From contig NZ_CP147776.1 of assembly GCF_037300705.1 (NCBI RefSeq), forward strand, positions 5,214,857-5,278,856: a stretch of DNA of 64,000 nucleotides. Direction: 5' to 3'. The notes beneath the pieces were generated by a model. The model was given only the letters and a program-made list of their open reading frames with translations, was not told the DNA's origin and ran no database searches. The DNA comes from Massilia sp. W12 (GTDB lineage Bacteria > Pseudomonadota > Gammaproteobacteria > Burkholderiales > Burkholderiaceae_D). The first letter of the stretch is position 1. Every line of letters starts with the position of its first letter. Shown in pieces: positions 28,106 to 37,460 of this stretch. Position numbers and translations under genes: made by a program.

Positions 28106-29392
28106 TTATTTGCGGCCCGGCTGCTGCAGGCAGAGAAAAAGCAGCAAGAGGCCCAGTATCGGCAGGTTTTTGCTCAAGGGGCCAAAGGGGTGGAATAACA
28201 TGTCCGGCAAGCCGATCGCCAGCGCCAGGCTGTAAAAGCCGACCAGGCCGAGTTGCAGCCACCACAACCAGCGCGCCGGCCGCCACAGCAGCAGCAAGCC
28301 GATCGCCGCATCCATCAAACAGGCCGCCGCCAAGGCCGTGGGCGCGAGTGCGGCAGGGATGCCGATTGCTTGCAACCAGGCATGGCTTTGCGCTTGCGGC
28401 CAGCCAAACCAGGAAGTCCAGGCCGTCCACAGCCACAACACGGCCAGCAACACACGCAACAATAAACCGGCCCAGCCCCATACCGCCGGCAGCAATAAAG
28501 CCGGATGAGCGAAGTTGGCCGGGTCGCGCAGGCTGCGCCCGAGCCAGGCCGCCAGCGGAGCCGGATCGCCGCAGCTGCGCTCGCCCTGCTGCAACATGAC
28601 CAGCGCATCCGGCGTCAGCGGCGCGCTGGTGAAACGCTCGGCGGCCCAGGCCAAGGGACGCGCCAGCGCAAACGGCATCGACAAAATCAGGCCGGGCAGC
28701 GCGCCCATGCCTTGGCGCAAATTGTTGAGATAGTCGCGCAGCAGCATGCGGCGCGGCCCCAGCACCTCCAACCGGCGCGGCGCGGCTTGCGGCGCTTGCA
28801 GCAAACGCAAAATGCAGGCGCACAGATCGTCAATATGCACCGGCTGCACCTGGGTGCTGGCGGCCCCCGGCAACATGGCGCATGGCAAACTGGCCAATTG
28901 CATAAACATGCGGCTGCTGTCGCCATCGTCGCCATACACCAGGCCGGGACGCAAGATCGTGTAATGCAGGGAAGAAGTTTGCAGCGCGCTTTCGGCTTCG
29001 CCTTTGCTGCGCCAATAGCCGGTGGCGGCGTCGGGCGCACTGCCCTGGGCGGAAATCTGGATCACTTGCGCCACGCCGGCGGCTTGCGCGGCGGCGAACA
29101 GGGCGCGCGGGGCATTGCTGTGCAGGGCTTGAAAATCGCCGGCGCGCGTTTCACGGATGATGCCGACGCTGTTGATCACCACATCCACTTCTTGCAACAG
29201 AGCCGCCCAGTCCGCCGGCGCTTGCATCTGCTGCAAATCGCCAGCCTGCCAGCGCCAGCAGGCCGGATCCGTGCCCGGCAGCGCCTGCGGCGCGCGCCGG
29301 CTGATTGCTAACACTTGATGTCCTTGCTGCGTTAATGCATGCAATACATGCCGGCCAATGAAACCGCTGGCGCCGGTTAGCAATATGCGCAT
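28106..29392 (-). CDS. SDR-family NAD(P)-binding protein fused to a DoxX-like membrane domain
   Basis: This is a 428-aa protein. The N-terminal Rossmann domain (about 1-285) starts with the GASGFIGRHV nucleotide motif and resembles atypical SDRs related to complex I subunit NDUFA9 (VVINSVGIIRE; LRPGLVYGDDGDSSRMF). The C-terminal 130 residues are a four-helix hydrophobic unit of the DoxX/DUF2269-partner type (LLLRVLLAVLWLWTAWTSWF). It is membrane bound with the cofactor domain in the cytoplasm. It lies in an operon with DUF2269 downstream. Confidence 0.87.
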   Translation of the reverse strand: MRILLTGASGFIGRHVLHALTQQGHQVLAISRRAPQALPGTDPACWRWQAGDLQQMQAPADWAALLQEVDVVINSVGIIRETRAGDFQALHSNAPRALFAAAQAAGVAQVIQISAQGSAPDAATGYWRSKGEAESALQTSSLHYTILRPGLVYGDDGDSSRMFMQLASLPCAMLPGAASTQVQPVHIDDLCACILRLLQAPQAAPRRLEVLGPRRMLLRDYLNNLRQGMGALPGLILSMPFALARPLAWAAERFTSAPLTPDALVMLQQGERSCGDPAPLAAWLGRSLRDPANFAHPALLLPAVWGWAGLLLRVLLAVLWLWTAWTSWFGWPQAQSHAWLQAIGIPAALAPTALAAACLMDAAIGLLLLWRPARWLWWLQLGLVGFYSLALAIGLPDMLFHPFGPLSKNLPILGLLLLFLCLQQPGRK

Positions 29393-29509
29393 TTATTTCT
29401 CCAGGTTTTTTTACATCAGTAAATTATATCAGTGCGGCGCCAGCCTTGCCGGGCCGCCAGCAAAGCACGGCTGTGGCGCAGGGGGCGGCTGGTGTATAGT
29501 TTTGCCGTC

Positions 29510-30277
29510 ATGAATACACACACCCTCCCCTCTCCCGCGCAGTTTGCGCAGCCGGGCTTTGATCCGGCCACCATCAGCCACGAAGGCCGCATCCGTTATC
29601 TGCATCTGGGCAGCAGCTGGATTCAAGGCGCGCTGGACTTGCGCGCGCCGGAACGACTGCAGCTGGAGTATGTGCGCAAAATGATGTGCTGGCAGCTGTT
29701 TATGGCGCAACCACGGCATATTGTGCAATTGGGTTTGGGCAGCGGCGCGCTGACCCGCTTTTGTCTGCGCCACTTTCCTGATGCGCGGGTGACGGCGGTG
29801 GAATTGAACCCGAATGTGCTGGCGGCATGCCGCGCGCATTTTTTATTGCCTCCGGACGATGCCCGCTTTCAAGTCTGTTTGATGGATGCGGCGGAGTGGG
29901 TGACGCGGCCGGATCTGGCGGGGACGGTGGATATTTTGCAAGTGGATATTTACGACGCCGCCGCACGCGGCCCGGCGCGCGATTCTGCAGCGTTTTACGC
30001 CGCCTGCCATGCTTGCCTGAGTGAACAGGGGATGCTGGTGGTGAATATTTTCGGCGGCAATTACCAGCAAAATCTGGATCGCCTGGAAGCGCAGTTTGAC
30101 GCCTGCGTCTGGCTCACGGCGGAAGAAGGTGAAAACCTGGTGGCGCTGGCGTTTAAGCAGGCGCCGCAAGTCGATTTTGCGATTTTATTCGCGCGCGCTG
30201 CGCAAATTCACCGCCAGACCGGCTTGCGCGCTAAAGCCTGGGTGCTGGAGTTGAAAGAGTGGATGGCGCAGCAGTGA
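29510..30277 (+). CDS. spermidine synthase-like methyltransferase-fold protein
   Basis: The 255-aa soluble protein starts at the ATG giving MNTHTLPSPAQFAQPG; the longer frame would begin in the intergenic space. It has the SpeE-like Rossmann core: YLHLGSSWIQGALDL, IVQLGLGSGALTRFCL (the SAM-site glycine loop), VTAVELNPNVLAACR, and ILQVDIYDAAARGPA. The N-terminal beta domain of true SpeE is short and the polyamine-site aspartates are not obvious, so a different acceptor is likely. It is divergent from the SDR gene by 117 bases and convergent with the next. Confidence 0.82.
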   Translation: MNTHTLPSPAQFAQPGFDPATISHEGRIRYLHLGSSWIQGALDLRAPERLQLEYVRKMMCWQLFMAQPRHIVQLGLGSGALTRFCLRHFPDARVTAVELNPNVLAACRAHFLLPPDDARFQVCLMDAAEWVTRPDLAGTVDILQVDIYDAAARGPARDSAAFYAACHACLSEQGMLVVNIFGGNYQQNLDRLEAQFDACVWLTAEEGENLVALAFKQAPQVDFAILFARAAQIHRQTGLRAKAWVLELKEWMAQQ

Positions 30278-30283
30278 GGCGCA

Positions 30284-30925
30284 TTACGGCGCGGCATCAG
30301 CTGGCGGGCTCGCATCCGGCTGTTGCAAACCGTCAATCTCAGCCCGTAATCGGGCCATGTGCGAATCATCCAGAGTAAATTGCGGCGTTTGCGCCAGATA
30401 TTGGGTAAAACGTATCCCGAGCCGGTCTTTTTTGCGCAACAGCCAAGCCCATAAAGCCGGCAGCGTGACATAGTAATGCGGGGCGGCGCCATGCAATGCG
30501 CCCTGTCCCGCCATCTGCGCGCTGACGCGTTGCTGCTGCGCCGGGGTGCGCAGCTCAGCGGCCTGCAACACATCCGGCCAATACAGCAGCCAGTCGCCGC
30601 GCGCATTTTGGCAGGCGCGCAAATGGACTTCATTGAATTCAAAATAGCGCTGCATCCAGACGCGCCGGCTATAAAAGTAGCGCCACAAGGGCCAACTGGC
30701 GCCCAGCGCGCATGCCAGCGCTGACATGCCATTGCGCAGCATTGCGCTGCTGAGTTGCTGCGCGCTGGCATAGCCGTTGGCGGCTTCTCCGGCGGGCATG
30801 GCCTGCGCATCGAAGGCCATCCAAAAACTGAAGAAACTCACCGGCCAGCAGACCACAGCCAGCACCTCCAGCACAATCAAGAGCAAAAACGGCAGTTGCA
30901 ACACGCTTGCAGGCGGTGGCGGCAT
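30284..30925 (-). CDS. membrane protein of unknown function
   Basis: The 213-aa protein from the ATG giving MPPPPASVLQLP has two membrane segments (about residues 9-38, FLLLIVLEVLAVVCWPVSFF, and about 65-85). A cytosolic-looking region follows with RRVWMQRYFEFNEVHL and YYVTLPALWAWLLRKKDRLG, and a Pro/Ala-rich tail. I do not recognise the family. It is convergent with the spermidine-synthase-like gene, 6 bases between stops. Confidence 0.7.
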   Translation of the reverse strand: MPPPPASVLQLPFLLLIVLEVLAVVCWPVSFFSFWMAFDAQAMPAGEAANGYASAQQLSSAMLRNGMSALACALGASWPLWRYFYSRRVWMQRYFEFNEVHLRACQNARGDWLLYWPDVLQAAELRTPAQQQRVSAQMAGQGALHGAAPHYYVTLPALWAWLLRKKDRLGIRFTQYLAQTPQFTLDDSHMARLRAEIDGLQQPDASPPADAAP

Positions 30926-30988
30926 GGCGTCCTCCAAACAGTTTGTGCAGATATGCCGGCCTGCGCCCCGCACAGGCCGGGTGCGGCT

Positions 30989-31765
30989 TCAGTCAAACTG
31001 GCTGAAATCAGGCTTGCGTTTTTGGAAGAAGGCGGTGAAGGCTTCGCGCGCTTCTGCGCCCAACAGCATTTTGCCGAATTGCGGGGTTTCGATATCCAGC
31101 GCGGCTTGAATTTGCGGCACGCTGGCGCGTTTCATCAGTTGCTTGGTGGCGCGCAGGCTGGCGGCAGGCAGGCCGACCAGCTTGGCGGCCTGTGCCCGTG
31201 CGTGGCTGTGCAATTCCGCCAGCGGCACAACTTTGCTGGCCAGGCCCATGGCGTAGGCTTCTTCCGCGCCAAACGGCTCGCCCAACATCAGCTTTTCCGC
31301 TGCGCGCGCATGCCCGGAATACAAGGGCAGCAGCAGCGAAGAGGCGTATTCCGGGCACAAGCCGAGCTGGGCGAACGGTACCGACAGCTTGGCGTTATCG
31401 GCCAGATACACCAGATCGCAATGCAACAGCAAGGTCGTACCGATGCCAACGGCATTCCCGGCCACCGCCGCGACGACCGGTTTTTCGCATTGGAACAGGG
31501 CTTGCATGAATTGATACACCGGGCGTTCGGTCAGCGGGGTGCTGAGATCGCTCGCGCCCTTCATAAAATCTTCCAGATCATTACCGGCGGTAAACACGGT
31601 TTCCTTGCCCTGGATCAAGAGCGCGCGCACGGCCTTGTTGTCGGCGGCGGCGTTGATCTGGTCGGCCAATTCCTGATACATGGCGTTGGTAATCGCATTT
31701 TTGCGCTCCGGGCGGTTGAATTCCAGGGTCAAAATGCCATCTGCGATGCTGCTCAAAATATCCAT
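30989..31765 (-). CDS. enoyl-CoA hydratase/isomerase family protein
   Basis: The 258-aa crotonase-fold enzyme starts MDILSSIADGILTLEFNRPERKN (quoted in two pieces: LTLEFNRPERKNAIT). Oxyanion-hole motifs are GNDLEDFM near 66 and KPVVAAVAGNAVGIGTTLLL near 98. The position of the second catalytic Glu in true hydratases is occupied near LGLCPEYASSLLLP, a pattern nearer to isomerase/ECI-type members. It probably acts in fatty-acid or aromatic acyl-CoA breakdown. Single gene. Confidence 0.88.
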   Translation of the reverse strand: MDILSSIADGILTLEFNRPERKNAITNAMYQELADQINAAADNKAVRALLIQGKETVFTAGNDLEDFMKGASDLSTPLTERPVYQFMQALFQCEKPVVAAVAGNAVGIGTTLLLHCDLVYLADNAKLSVPFAQLGLCPEYASSLLLPLYSGHARAAEKLMLGEPFGAEEAYAMGLASKVVPLAELHSHARAQAAKLVGLPAASLRATKQLMKRASVPQIQAALDIETPQFGKMLLGAEAREAFTAFFQKRKPDFSQFD

Positions 31766-31931
31766 AGATGCTCCAGGGGTGAGTGATGATAGTCAGCGGC
31801 GCGCGGCGCCCGACCTTGGCCAGCATTGTTGCACAAAAAATGCCGCCGGCCAGGCTCGCGGAATGGGGGATGGATTCGGTTTTTCTATTGCGCAGAAGCA
31901 ATCATGATGCGCGCCGCGCGCTGCAAATCCC

Positions 31932-32861
31932 TTATTTCTTATCAAGCAGCTCCAGCCCCAGCGCATACAGGGCATTTTTCTTGGCCCCGCTGATTTCCGC
32001 CGCCATTTGCGCCGCCTGCTTCAAACTGCAATGCTGCAGCAAGATCTGCAACACCCTTTGCCCTTCAAGCAGGGCGGCGTCCTGCTCCGCTGTTGCGCCT
32101 TGCAGCACAATCACATATTCGCCTTTTTCTCTTTCGGGACGCGCGTTCAGCCATTCCAGGGCGTTTTGCAAAGGGCCGCGCCAGATTTCTTCAAACATCT
32201 TGCTGATTTCACGGGCCAGCACAATTTCCCGTTCATTTTCAAATATCTGTCCGATTGCCTGAACAGTTTCTAAAATGCGGTGCGGCGCCTCATAAAACAC
32301 CAGGCTGGCGGACAAATGGCGCAAGGCGCGCAAAGCATTTTCTCTTTGATTATTTTTAACCGGTAAAAAACCGGCAAAATAAAATGCGCCATCCGGCATG
32401 CCGGCAGCGGATAAGGCGCTGACAGCCGCGCAAGCGCCCGGCAGCGGCAAGACGCGGATGCCGGCGGCATGTGCGGCGGCGACGATTTTGGCCCCGGGGT
32501 CAGACACAGCGGGCGTGCCGGCGTCAGAAATCAGGGCGATACGCTGGCCGGCCTGCAGGCGGCTGAGCAGTTTTTGCGCGGCCTCCTGTTCGTTGTGCTG
32601 GTGCGCCGCCAGCAAGGGGGTATGAATCCCGTAACGCGCCAGCAATTGGCCGGAACTGCGCGTATCTTCGCAGGCGATGGCGTCCATGGCCGCCAGCGCC
32701 TGCAAGGCGCGCACGCTGATGTCGCACAGATTACCGATTGGCGTGGCCACCACATATAATGTCGCGGCGGGATAGGTTTGGCGGGCGCATTCCTGCGCCA
32801 GACGCTGTAAGCAGTCGGCAATGTCAGGTAATGCGCTGCTGGATTCTTCAGGGATGCTCAT
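31932..32861 (-). CDS. rsmI: 16S rRNA (cytidine(1402)-2'-O)-methyltransferase RsmI
   Basis: The 309-aa SAM-dependent enzyme methylates C1402 of 16S rRNA. The start MSIPEESSSALPDIA is chosen because the longer frame overlaps the divergent gene. Tetrapyrrole-methylase fold motifs are present: LYVVATPIGNLCDISVRAL, ACEDTRSSGQLLARYGI, RIALISDAGTPAVSDPG, and VLPLPGACAAVSALSAAG. It is head-to-head with the LppC-YraN operon, the classic bacterial neighbourhood of rsmI, with only 13 bases between start codons. Confidence 0.95.
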   Translation of the reverse strand: MSIPEESSSALPDIADCLQRLAQECARQTYPAATLYVVATPIGNLCDISVRALQALAAMDAIACEDTRSSGQLLARYGIHTPLLAAHQHNEQEAAQKLLSRLQAGQRIALISDAGTPAVSDPGAKIVAAAHAAGIRVLPLPGACAAVSALSAAGMPDGAFYFAGFLPVKNNQRENALRALRHLSASLVFYEAPHRILETVQAIGQIFENEREIVLAREISKMFEEIWRGPLQNALEWLNARPEREKGEYVIVLQGATAEQDAALLEGQRVLQILLQHCSLKQAAQMAAEISGAKKNALYALGLELLDKK

Positions 32862-32874
32862 GGTGGAGGGCAAC

Positions 32875-34113
32875 GTGGCAAATTTGATACAAAAAATAGC
32901 AGCCGGCTGGCTGCTGGCGCTGGGCTGCGTGTGTGCGCAGGCTAACACGGCAGACGCCGGCGACGCAAACAAAGACGCGCCGCCCGAAGTGCGCACCTTC
33001 TCCGTGCCGCAGCCCAGCAGCAGCGCCCCGGCCCCCGCCGCCGCGCCAGCCCCCGCCGCCGCCGCTCCGGCAGAACGCCCCCCGCGCCGCATCGCCCTGC
33101 TGCTGCCGCTGCACTCGGAAAATCTGGGCCAGGTGGCCGAGGTTTTGCGCCAGGGCTTTATGGCCGCGCATGAGATCCAAAGCGATGGCGTGCTGGTGAA
33201 TGTGGTCGAGAGTGGCGAGAACGGGGCGGATGTGCTGGACAATTATCAGCTCGCGCTGTCGCAACATGATGTGATTGTCGGCCCCTTGTCGCGCGCCGGG
33301 GTGGAAACCCTGATCGCCAGCGGCGGCCTGTCGAAACCCACGCTGGCCTTGAACTATCCTGAAAAAATCAGCGAACGTCTGCCCCACAATCTCTTGCTGA
33401 TGGGTTTATCGCTGGAAGATGAGGCGCGCCAAAGCGCGCAATGGGCGGCGCAAAACCTGCCCAAAGGCGCGCGCGCGCTGGTGTTGTCCTCGAATATCGC
33501 GTGGCAGCGGCGCGCCGCCAAAGCCTTTGCCCTGCAATGGCAAAAACTGGGCATGGAGGCGCTGCAGCAGGAAATCTGGAGCAGTTCCGGCTTTCTCAGC
33601 GCGGCCGGGCTGGAACAACTCAAAAAACGCTTGAGCAGCGAGAAACTGCAACTGATTTATATCGCGCTGGACGCCGAGCAAACGCGCCAGCTGCGCAATC
33701 TGCTGCCGCCGGAATTGCCGCAGTACGGCAGCTCGCAATTAAACCGCATCGCTCTGCAAGATCAGGAACACGCCGACCCGGCGCTGTTTCTGGACGGCGT
33801 GCGGGTACTCGATATTCCCTGGCAATTTCAGCGCGACCATGCGGCGGTGATGGTTTATCCGCGTCTGCTGCAAAACGCCGAGCAAAAACGCAGCGCCGAT
33901 CTGGAGCGCCTGTATGGTCTGGGAATTGACGCCTACCGCATCGCGCGCGTGCTGGCTTTGCAAACCGGCCAGGCGCTCGAATTGGATGGCGTGACGGGCC
34001 GGCTGCAGGTCAAAGTGAATAAAAACGGTTTCAGTTTTGAACGCCAGTTGCCGCAGGCGGTGTTCCGCCAGGGCGTATTGCAAAACCATGGCCTGCCGCA
34101 ACTGGGCCCGTAA
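32875..34113 (+). CDS. LppC/LpoA-like penicillin-binding protein activator
   Basis: This is a 412-aa protein. I choose the GTG at 32,875 because GGAGG lies 5 bases before it and it begins a proper signal peptide (NLIQKIAAGWLLALGCVCAQA). Longer frames overlap rsmI. After a Pro/Ala-rich linker comes a Leu/Ile/Val-binding-fold domain (RRIALLLPLHSENLGQVAEVL, DVIVGPLSRAGVETLIA). LpoA-type proteins stimulate PBP1A at the outer membrane; the lipobox here (ALGC) is weak, so attachment is uncertain. First gene of a five-gene operon. Confidence 0.87.
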   Translation: MANLIQKIAAGWLLALGCVCAQANTADAGDANKDAPPEVRTFSVPQPSSSAPAPAAAPAPAAAAPAERPPRRIALLLPLHSENLGQVAEVLRQGFMAAHEIQSDGVLVNVVESGENGADVLDNYQLALSQHDVIVGPLSRAGVETLIASGGLSKPTLALNYPEKISERLPHNLLLMGLSLEDEARQSAQWAAQNLPKGARALVLSSNIAWQRRAAKAFALQWQKLGMEALQQEIWSSSGFLSAAGLEQLKKRLSSEKLQLIYIALDAEQTRQLRNLLPPELPQYGSSQLNRIALQDQEHADPALFLDGVRVLDIPWQFQRDHAAVMVYPRLLQNAEQKRSADLERLYGLGIDAYRIARVLALQTGQALELDGVTGRLQVKVNKNGFSFERQLPQAVFRQGVLQNHGLPQLGP

Positions 34114-34496
34114 TGGATTGGCTGGCGCTGTGGCGGCGTGTGTGGCCGCAAGCCCGTGCGGGCAACGCTGGCGCGCAGGCCGAAGACGCCGCCTTGCGCT
34201 GGCTGCAGCAACGCGGTTTGCGCCTGCTGACGCGCAATTACCGCTGCCGGCGCGGCGAAATCGATCTGGTGATGCAAGATGGCGCGTGTGTGGTGTTTGT
34301 CGAAGTGCGGCAGCGCAGCAGCGCCTGGGCCGGCGGCGCCGCCGCCAGTGTGGATCGGGCCAAACAGCGCCGCTTGCAAGCGGCGGCGGCGCATTGGCTG
34401 CAGCGCCAAAAGCGCATGCCAAACTGCCGTTTCGACTTGCTCGCACTCGATGGCGAACAAGTGCAATGGATCAAAAATATAATTCAGGCAGAATAG
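34113..34496 (+). CDS. yraN: YraN family (UPF0102) putative endonuclease-fold protein
   Basis: This is a 127-aa protein. It overlaps the stop of the LppC gene by one base. The fold is PD-(D/E)XK-like: GAQAEDAALRWLQQRGLRLL, NYRCRRGEIDLVMQDG with the acidic residue, and VVFVEVRQRSSAW with the E-x-R/K pair. In-vivo function is unknown, possibly DNA processing. The next gene starts 54 bases on. Confidence 0.92.
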   Translation: MDWLALWRRVWPQARAGNAGAQAEDAALRWLQQRGLRLLTRNYRCRRGEIDLVMQDGACVVFVEVRQRSSAWAGGAAASVDRAKQRRLQAAAAHWLQRQKRMPNCRFDLLALDGEQVQWIKNIIQAE

Positions 34497-34550
34497 GGGC
34501 TGTGCTTGATTTTCAGGTTTGCTGAGCAGCCCGCAATTAAATGGAAAATT

Positions 34551-35147
34551 ATGATTAATCACCGCATCCTTGGTCACTTCCACGAAAGTGCCGAACTCAA
34601 AATTCAAGCCGCTTCCACCCTGGCGCCGGCGATTGCGCAAGCGGTAGATCTGATGTTTGCCGCGCTCTCCAACGGCAATAAGATTCTGGCTTGCGGCAAT
34701 GGCGGCTCGGCTGCCGATGCGCAACACTTCGCCGCCGAGCTGGTAGGCCGCTTTGAACGCGAGCGCCTGCCCCTGCCGGCGCTCTCGCTGTCCACCGACA
34801 CCTCGATTTTGACGGCGGTCGCGAATGACTATTCTTTCCGCGATATTTTCGCCAAGCAAGTGCAGGCGCTCGGGCAGCCGGGCGATGTGCTGCTGGCCAT
34901 CACCACCTCCGGCAATTCTGAAAATGTGATTGCGGCGGTGGAAGAAGCGCTGGAGCGCGATATGCGTGTGGTGGCGCTGACCGGCAAGGGCGGCGGCCGC
35001 ATGGCGCAATTGATCACCGACGCCGATGTCCATTTGTGCGTGCCGCATGAGCGCACCGCACGCATTCAGGAAGTGCATCTGTTGACCTTGCACTGTCTGT
35101 GCGATGGCATCGACGTCGCGCTGTTTGGAGGAGATGTGCATGAATAA
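34551..35147 (+). CDS. diaA: SIS-domain phosphoheptose isomerase-like protein (DiaA/GmhA family)
   Basis: The 198-aa protein has one SIS domain: [57 protein letters not shown], and [18 protein letters not shown]. It is about the same length as E. coli DiaA (a DnaA-binding initiation regulator) and GmhA (heptose isomerase). The LppC-YraN-DiaA-BON order is the diaA locus layout in Enterobacteria, so DiaA is favoured; enzyme activity cannot be excluded. The ATG follows a weak ribosome site. Confidence 0.85.
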   Translation: MINHRILGHFHESAELKIQAASTLAPAIAQAVDLMFAALSNGNKILACGNGGSAADAQHFAAELVGRFERERLPLPALSLSTDTSILTAVANDYSFRDIFAKQVQALGQPGDVLLAITTSGNSENVIAAVEEALERDMRVVALTGKGGGRMAQLITDADVHLCVPHERTARIQEVHLLTLHCLCDGIDVALFGGDVHE

Positions 35148-35769
35148 CATGGCAAAACGCTGGCTGCGCGGCGCGGCTGCGCTGGCGCTGGCGCTGCAAT
35201 TGGGCGGCTGCGTCGAAGTGGTGGTGGGCAGCGCGGTGGTGGGCGGTATGGCCGCCACCGACCGCCGCACCCTGGGCGCGCAGACCGAGGACAACAGCCT
35301 GACTTTGCGCGGCGAAGCGCTGGCGGCCAAGGCGGGTGAAGGCAATCACATCAATGTCAGCAGTTATAACCGGCGCATTTTGCTGTCCGGCGAAGTGAAA
35401 GACGCGCAAACCAAGAGCAAGATTGAAGAACAAATGCGCAAGCTGGAAGGCGCGCTGGATGTCTTGAATCATCTGGAAGTATCCGGCGCCTCCAGCCTGG
35501 CTTCGCGCTCTTCTGATGCGCTGATCACCGGCAAAATCAAAACCGGCTTGCTGGCGAATAAGCAATTGCAGGCGAATTCGGTGAAAGTGGTGACGGAGCG
35601 CGGCACGGTTTATTTGCTGGGCCGGGTCACGGAAGCAGAAGGCGCTCAAATCGCTGACATCGCGCGCAGCGCCAGCGGGGTGCAAAAAGTGCTGAAGCTG
35701 TTTGAATATATCAGCGAAGAAGAAAGAAAACGCTTAACGCCGCAAAACACATCAGGAACCGCACAATGA
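35140..35769 (+). CDS. BON-domain lipoprotein (DolP/YraP-like)
   Basis: The 209-aa protein starts at the ATG 8 bases inside the end of diaA, with GGAGGA 7 to 8 bases upstream. The signal peptide ends in a lipobox LGGC (Cys about 26). Two BON domains follow: [20 protein letters not shown] and [21 protein letters not shown]. DolP binds anionic phospholipid at the inner face of the outer membrane and supports envelope integrity. Last but one gene of the operon. Confidence 0.9.
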   Translation: MNNMAKRWLRGAAALALALQLGGCVEVVVGSAVVGGMAATDRRTLGAQTEDNSLTLRGEALAAKAGEGNHINVSSYNRRILLSGEVKDAQTKSKIEEQMRKLEGALDVLNHLEVSGASSLASRSSDALITGKIKTGLLANKQLQANSVKVVTERGTVYLLGRVTEAEGAQIADIARSASGVQKVLKLFEYISEEERKRLTPQNTSGTAQ

Positions 35770-36212
35770 TGATGCGCAGACAATTTATCGGCGCGCTTGC
35801 CTTGAGCGCACTGACGCCGCTGGCGCTGGCGCAGCAAACCACAGCCGCCAGCGCGCCCACGGTGCGGGTGGTATACCACGTCGCAGACGGCATCGAACAG
35901 GCGCAGCGTGCGCTGGGCAATATGCGCAATCATTTGCTGGCCGAACCCGGCCACAAGCTGGTGCTGGTGGCGCTGAGCGGCGGCATTGATTTTCTGCTGG
36001 AAGGCGCGCGCGACACCTATGGCAATCCATTTGATGCACGCATCGCCTGGCTGGCGCAGCAGGGGGTGGAGTTCAAGGTGTGCAATAACACCCTGAGAAA
36101 CATGAAGTTGGATCCTTCCAAGCTGGTGCTGGAAGCGAAACTCGTCACTTCCGGGGTGGCTGAAATCGCCCGCTTGCAAGCGCGTGAGCAATACGTCTAT
36201 ATCCGCCCCTGA
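35766..36212 (+). CDS. exported DsrE/DsrF-like family protein
   Basis: This is a 148-aa protein. Its ATG overlaps the TGA-side of the BON gene (ATGA), so they are translationally coupled. A twin-arginine-like or Sec leader ([22 protein letters not shown]) precedes a DsrE-type alpha/beta domain: RVVYHVADGIEQAQRALGNM, KLVLVALSGGIDFLLEGA, GVEFKVCNNTLRNMKLDP with a Cys that in related proteins relays sulfur. The export suggests a periplasmic role. Function unknown. Confidence 0.85.
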   Translation: MMMRRQFIGALALSALTPLALAQQTTAASAPTVRVVYHVADGIEQAQRALGNMRNHLLAEPGHKLVLVALSGGIDFLLEGARDTYGNPFDARIAWLAQQGVEFKVCNNTLRNMKLDPSKLVLEAKLVTSGVAEIARLQAREQYVYIRP

Positions 36213-36215
36213 GTC

Positions 36216-36959
36216 TTACAAACCCTCGACCAGGCGCATCGCAAACACCATCGGCAAGCCGACTTCAATCACGCGCCGCGCCGCGCCGCTGATGTCGTAG
36301 GGCACGCGGAAAAATTGCAGCATGCCGCTCTGGTCGTCATACAAGGCGTAACTGGCGGAAGTATTGCCGTCGCGCGGCTGGCCGCAGGAGCCGGGAATCG
36401 CCAGGTATTGATGTTGCGCGCGGATCGGGTGCACGCTTTCCGGCGCCGGAATATGGCCGCCGCTCTTGCCATCCTGCGCAATGCGGTACAGCGCCGGCAT
36501 ATGCACATGGCCGGAAAAAATCAGGCGGCATTCGGTGGCCTGCATGCTGCGCACGGCGTCTTCCAGGGTATTCACATAAATCCATTCCTGCGGCTCATAA
36601 GCGCTGGCGTGCACATACAGCACGCCGCTGTCGCGGATTTGCAGCGGCAGTTTGCGCAGGAAATCGAGTTGCTCGGGATTTAAATGGTTGCGCGTCCAGT
36701 CTATCGCCTCGCGCGCTTCGGCATGCATCTGCTTGCGCTCTTCCACTGCGGCGGCGTAGTCATGATTGCCCATCACCACCAGCGCGCCGCGTGCGGCATA
36801 GTGCATGACGGTGTCCACCACCCAGCCGGGATCGCCGCCATAGCCCACCAAATCGCCCAAAAACGCATAACGCCCGGCTTGGCGTTGCGCGGCATGCGCC
36901 AGACAGGCTTCCAGCGCCTGCCGGTTGGCGTGCACATCGGTCAAAATCGCTGTCAACAT
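36216..36959 (-). CDS. metallophosphoesterase family protein
   Basis: The 247-aa protein starts at the ATG giving MLTAILTDVHANRQALEAC. Calcineurin-like metal motifs are D-x-H (TDVHAN), GDLVGYGGDP, GNHDYAAAVEE, and the histidine pair in FSGHVHMPALYRI. It belongs to the small single-domain phosphodiesterase group (YfcE/ApaH-like); substrate unknown. It is convergent with the DsrE gene, 3 bases between stops. Confidence 0.9.
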   Translation of the reverse strand: MLTAILTDVHANRQALEACLAHAAQRQAGRYAFLGDLVGYGGDPGWVVDTVMHYAARGALVVMGNHDYAAAVEERKQMHAEAREAIDWTRNHLNPEQLDFLRKLPLQIRDSGVLYVHASAYEPQEWIYVNTLEDAVRSMQATECRLIFSGHVHMPALYRIAQDGKSGGHIPAPESVHPIRAQHQYLAIPGSCGQPRDGNTSASYALYDDQSGMLQFFRVPYDISGAARRVIEVGLPMVFAMRLVEGL

Positions 36960-37192
36960 CGTTCGCTCATCAGGTCGGCTTGATATAAAAATCTTACACT
37001 GCTGCAAGCCCGGGCGCCACTGCATAGATGGCCTTGCATGCAGACAAACGATCAATGGCGTAAATCAGGGGGATGAGTGGCGCGGCTGGCGGCGCAATCC
37101 CTGCGCCCATCAGCGCTGCGCGGTTGCCATGGCGCGCTTTTTCGGGGATAATCCGGCCCCGTTTTCCATGAACCATCAACCCCGGAACTGCC

Positions 37193-37438
37193 ATGACTGA
37201 TAGCGCCCGCCCCGACTTGCCCGACCGCCTTTCGATTGACCCGACCAGCCCGCACCATGTGGCCGCTGTGTTTGAACATGAGATCGGCATCCGCCACAAC
37301 GGTAAAGAACGTTTTGACGTGGAAGAATATTGCATCAGCGAAGGCTGGATCAAGGTGGCGGCAGGCAAAACGCGCGACCGCAAAGGCCGTCCGATGTTGA
37401 TCAAGCTCAAGGGCGTGGTGGAAGCGTTTTACCGCTGA
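37193..37438 (+). CDS. DUF3297 family protein
   Basis: The 81-aa protein matches DUF3297: LPDRLSIDPTSPHHVAAVF, EHEIGIRHNGKERFDVEEY, and EGWIKVAAGKTRDRKGRPM. The family is small, cytoplasmic and of unknown function, frequent in Proteobacteria. It is monocistronic, convergent with the AAA gene downstream. The 230-bp space upstream has no other gene. Confidence 0.9.
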   Translation: MTDSARPDLPDRLSIDPTSPHHVAAVFEHEIGIRHNGKERFDVEEYCISEGWIKVAAGKTRDRKGRPMLIKLKGVVEAFYR

Positions 37439-37460
37439 GGCGCGGCGCGCCGGCGGCGCT

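Noticed and set aside
31783-32262. Plus-strand frame opposite rsmI end
   Set aside because: Overlaps a well-supported RsmI gene, no homology pattern.
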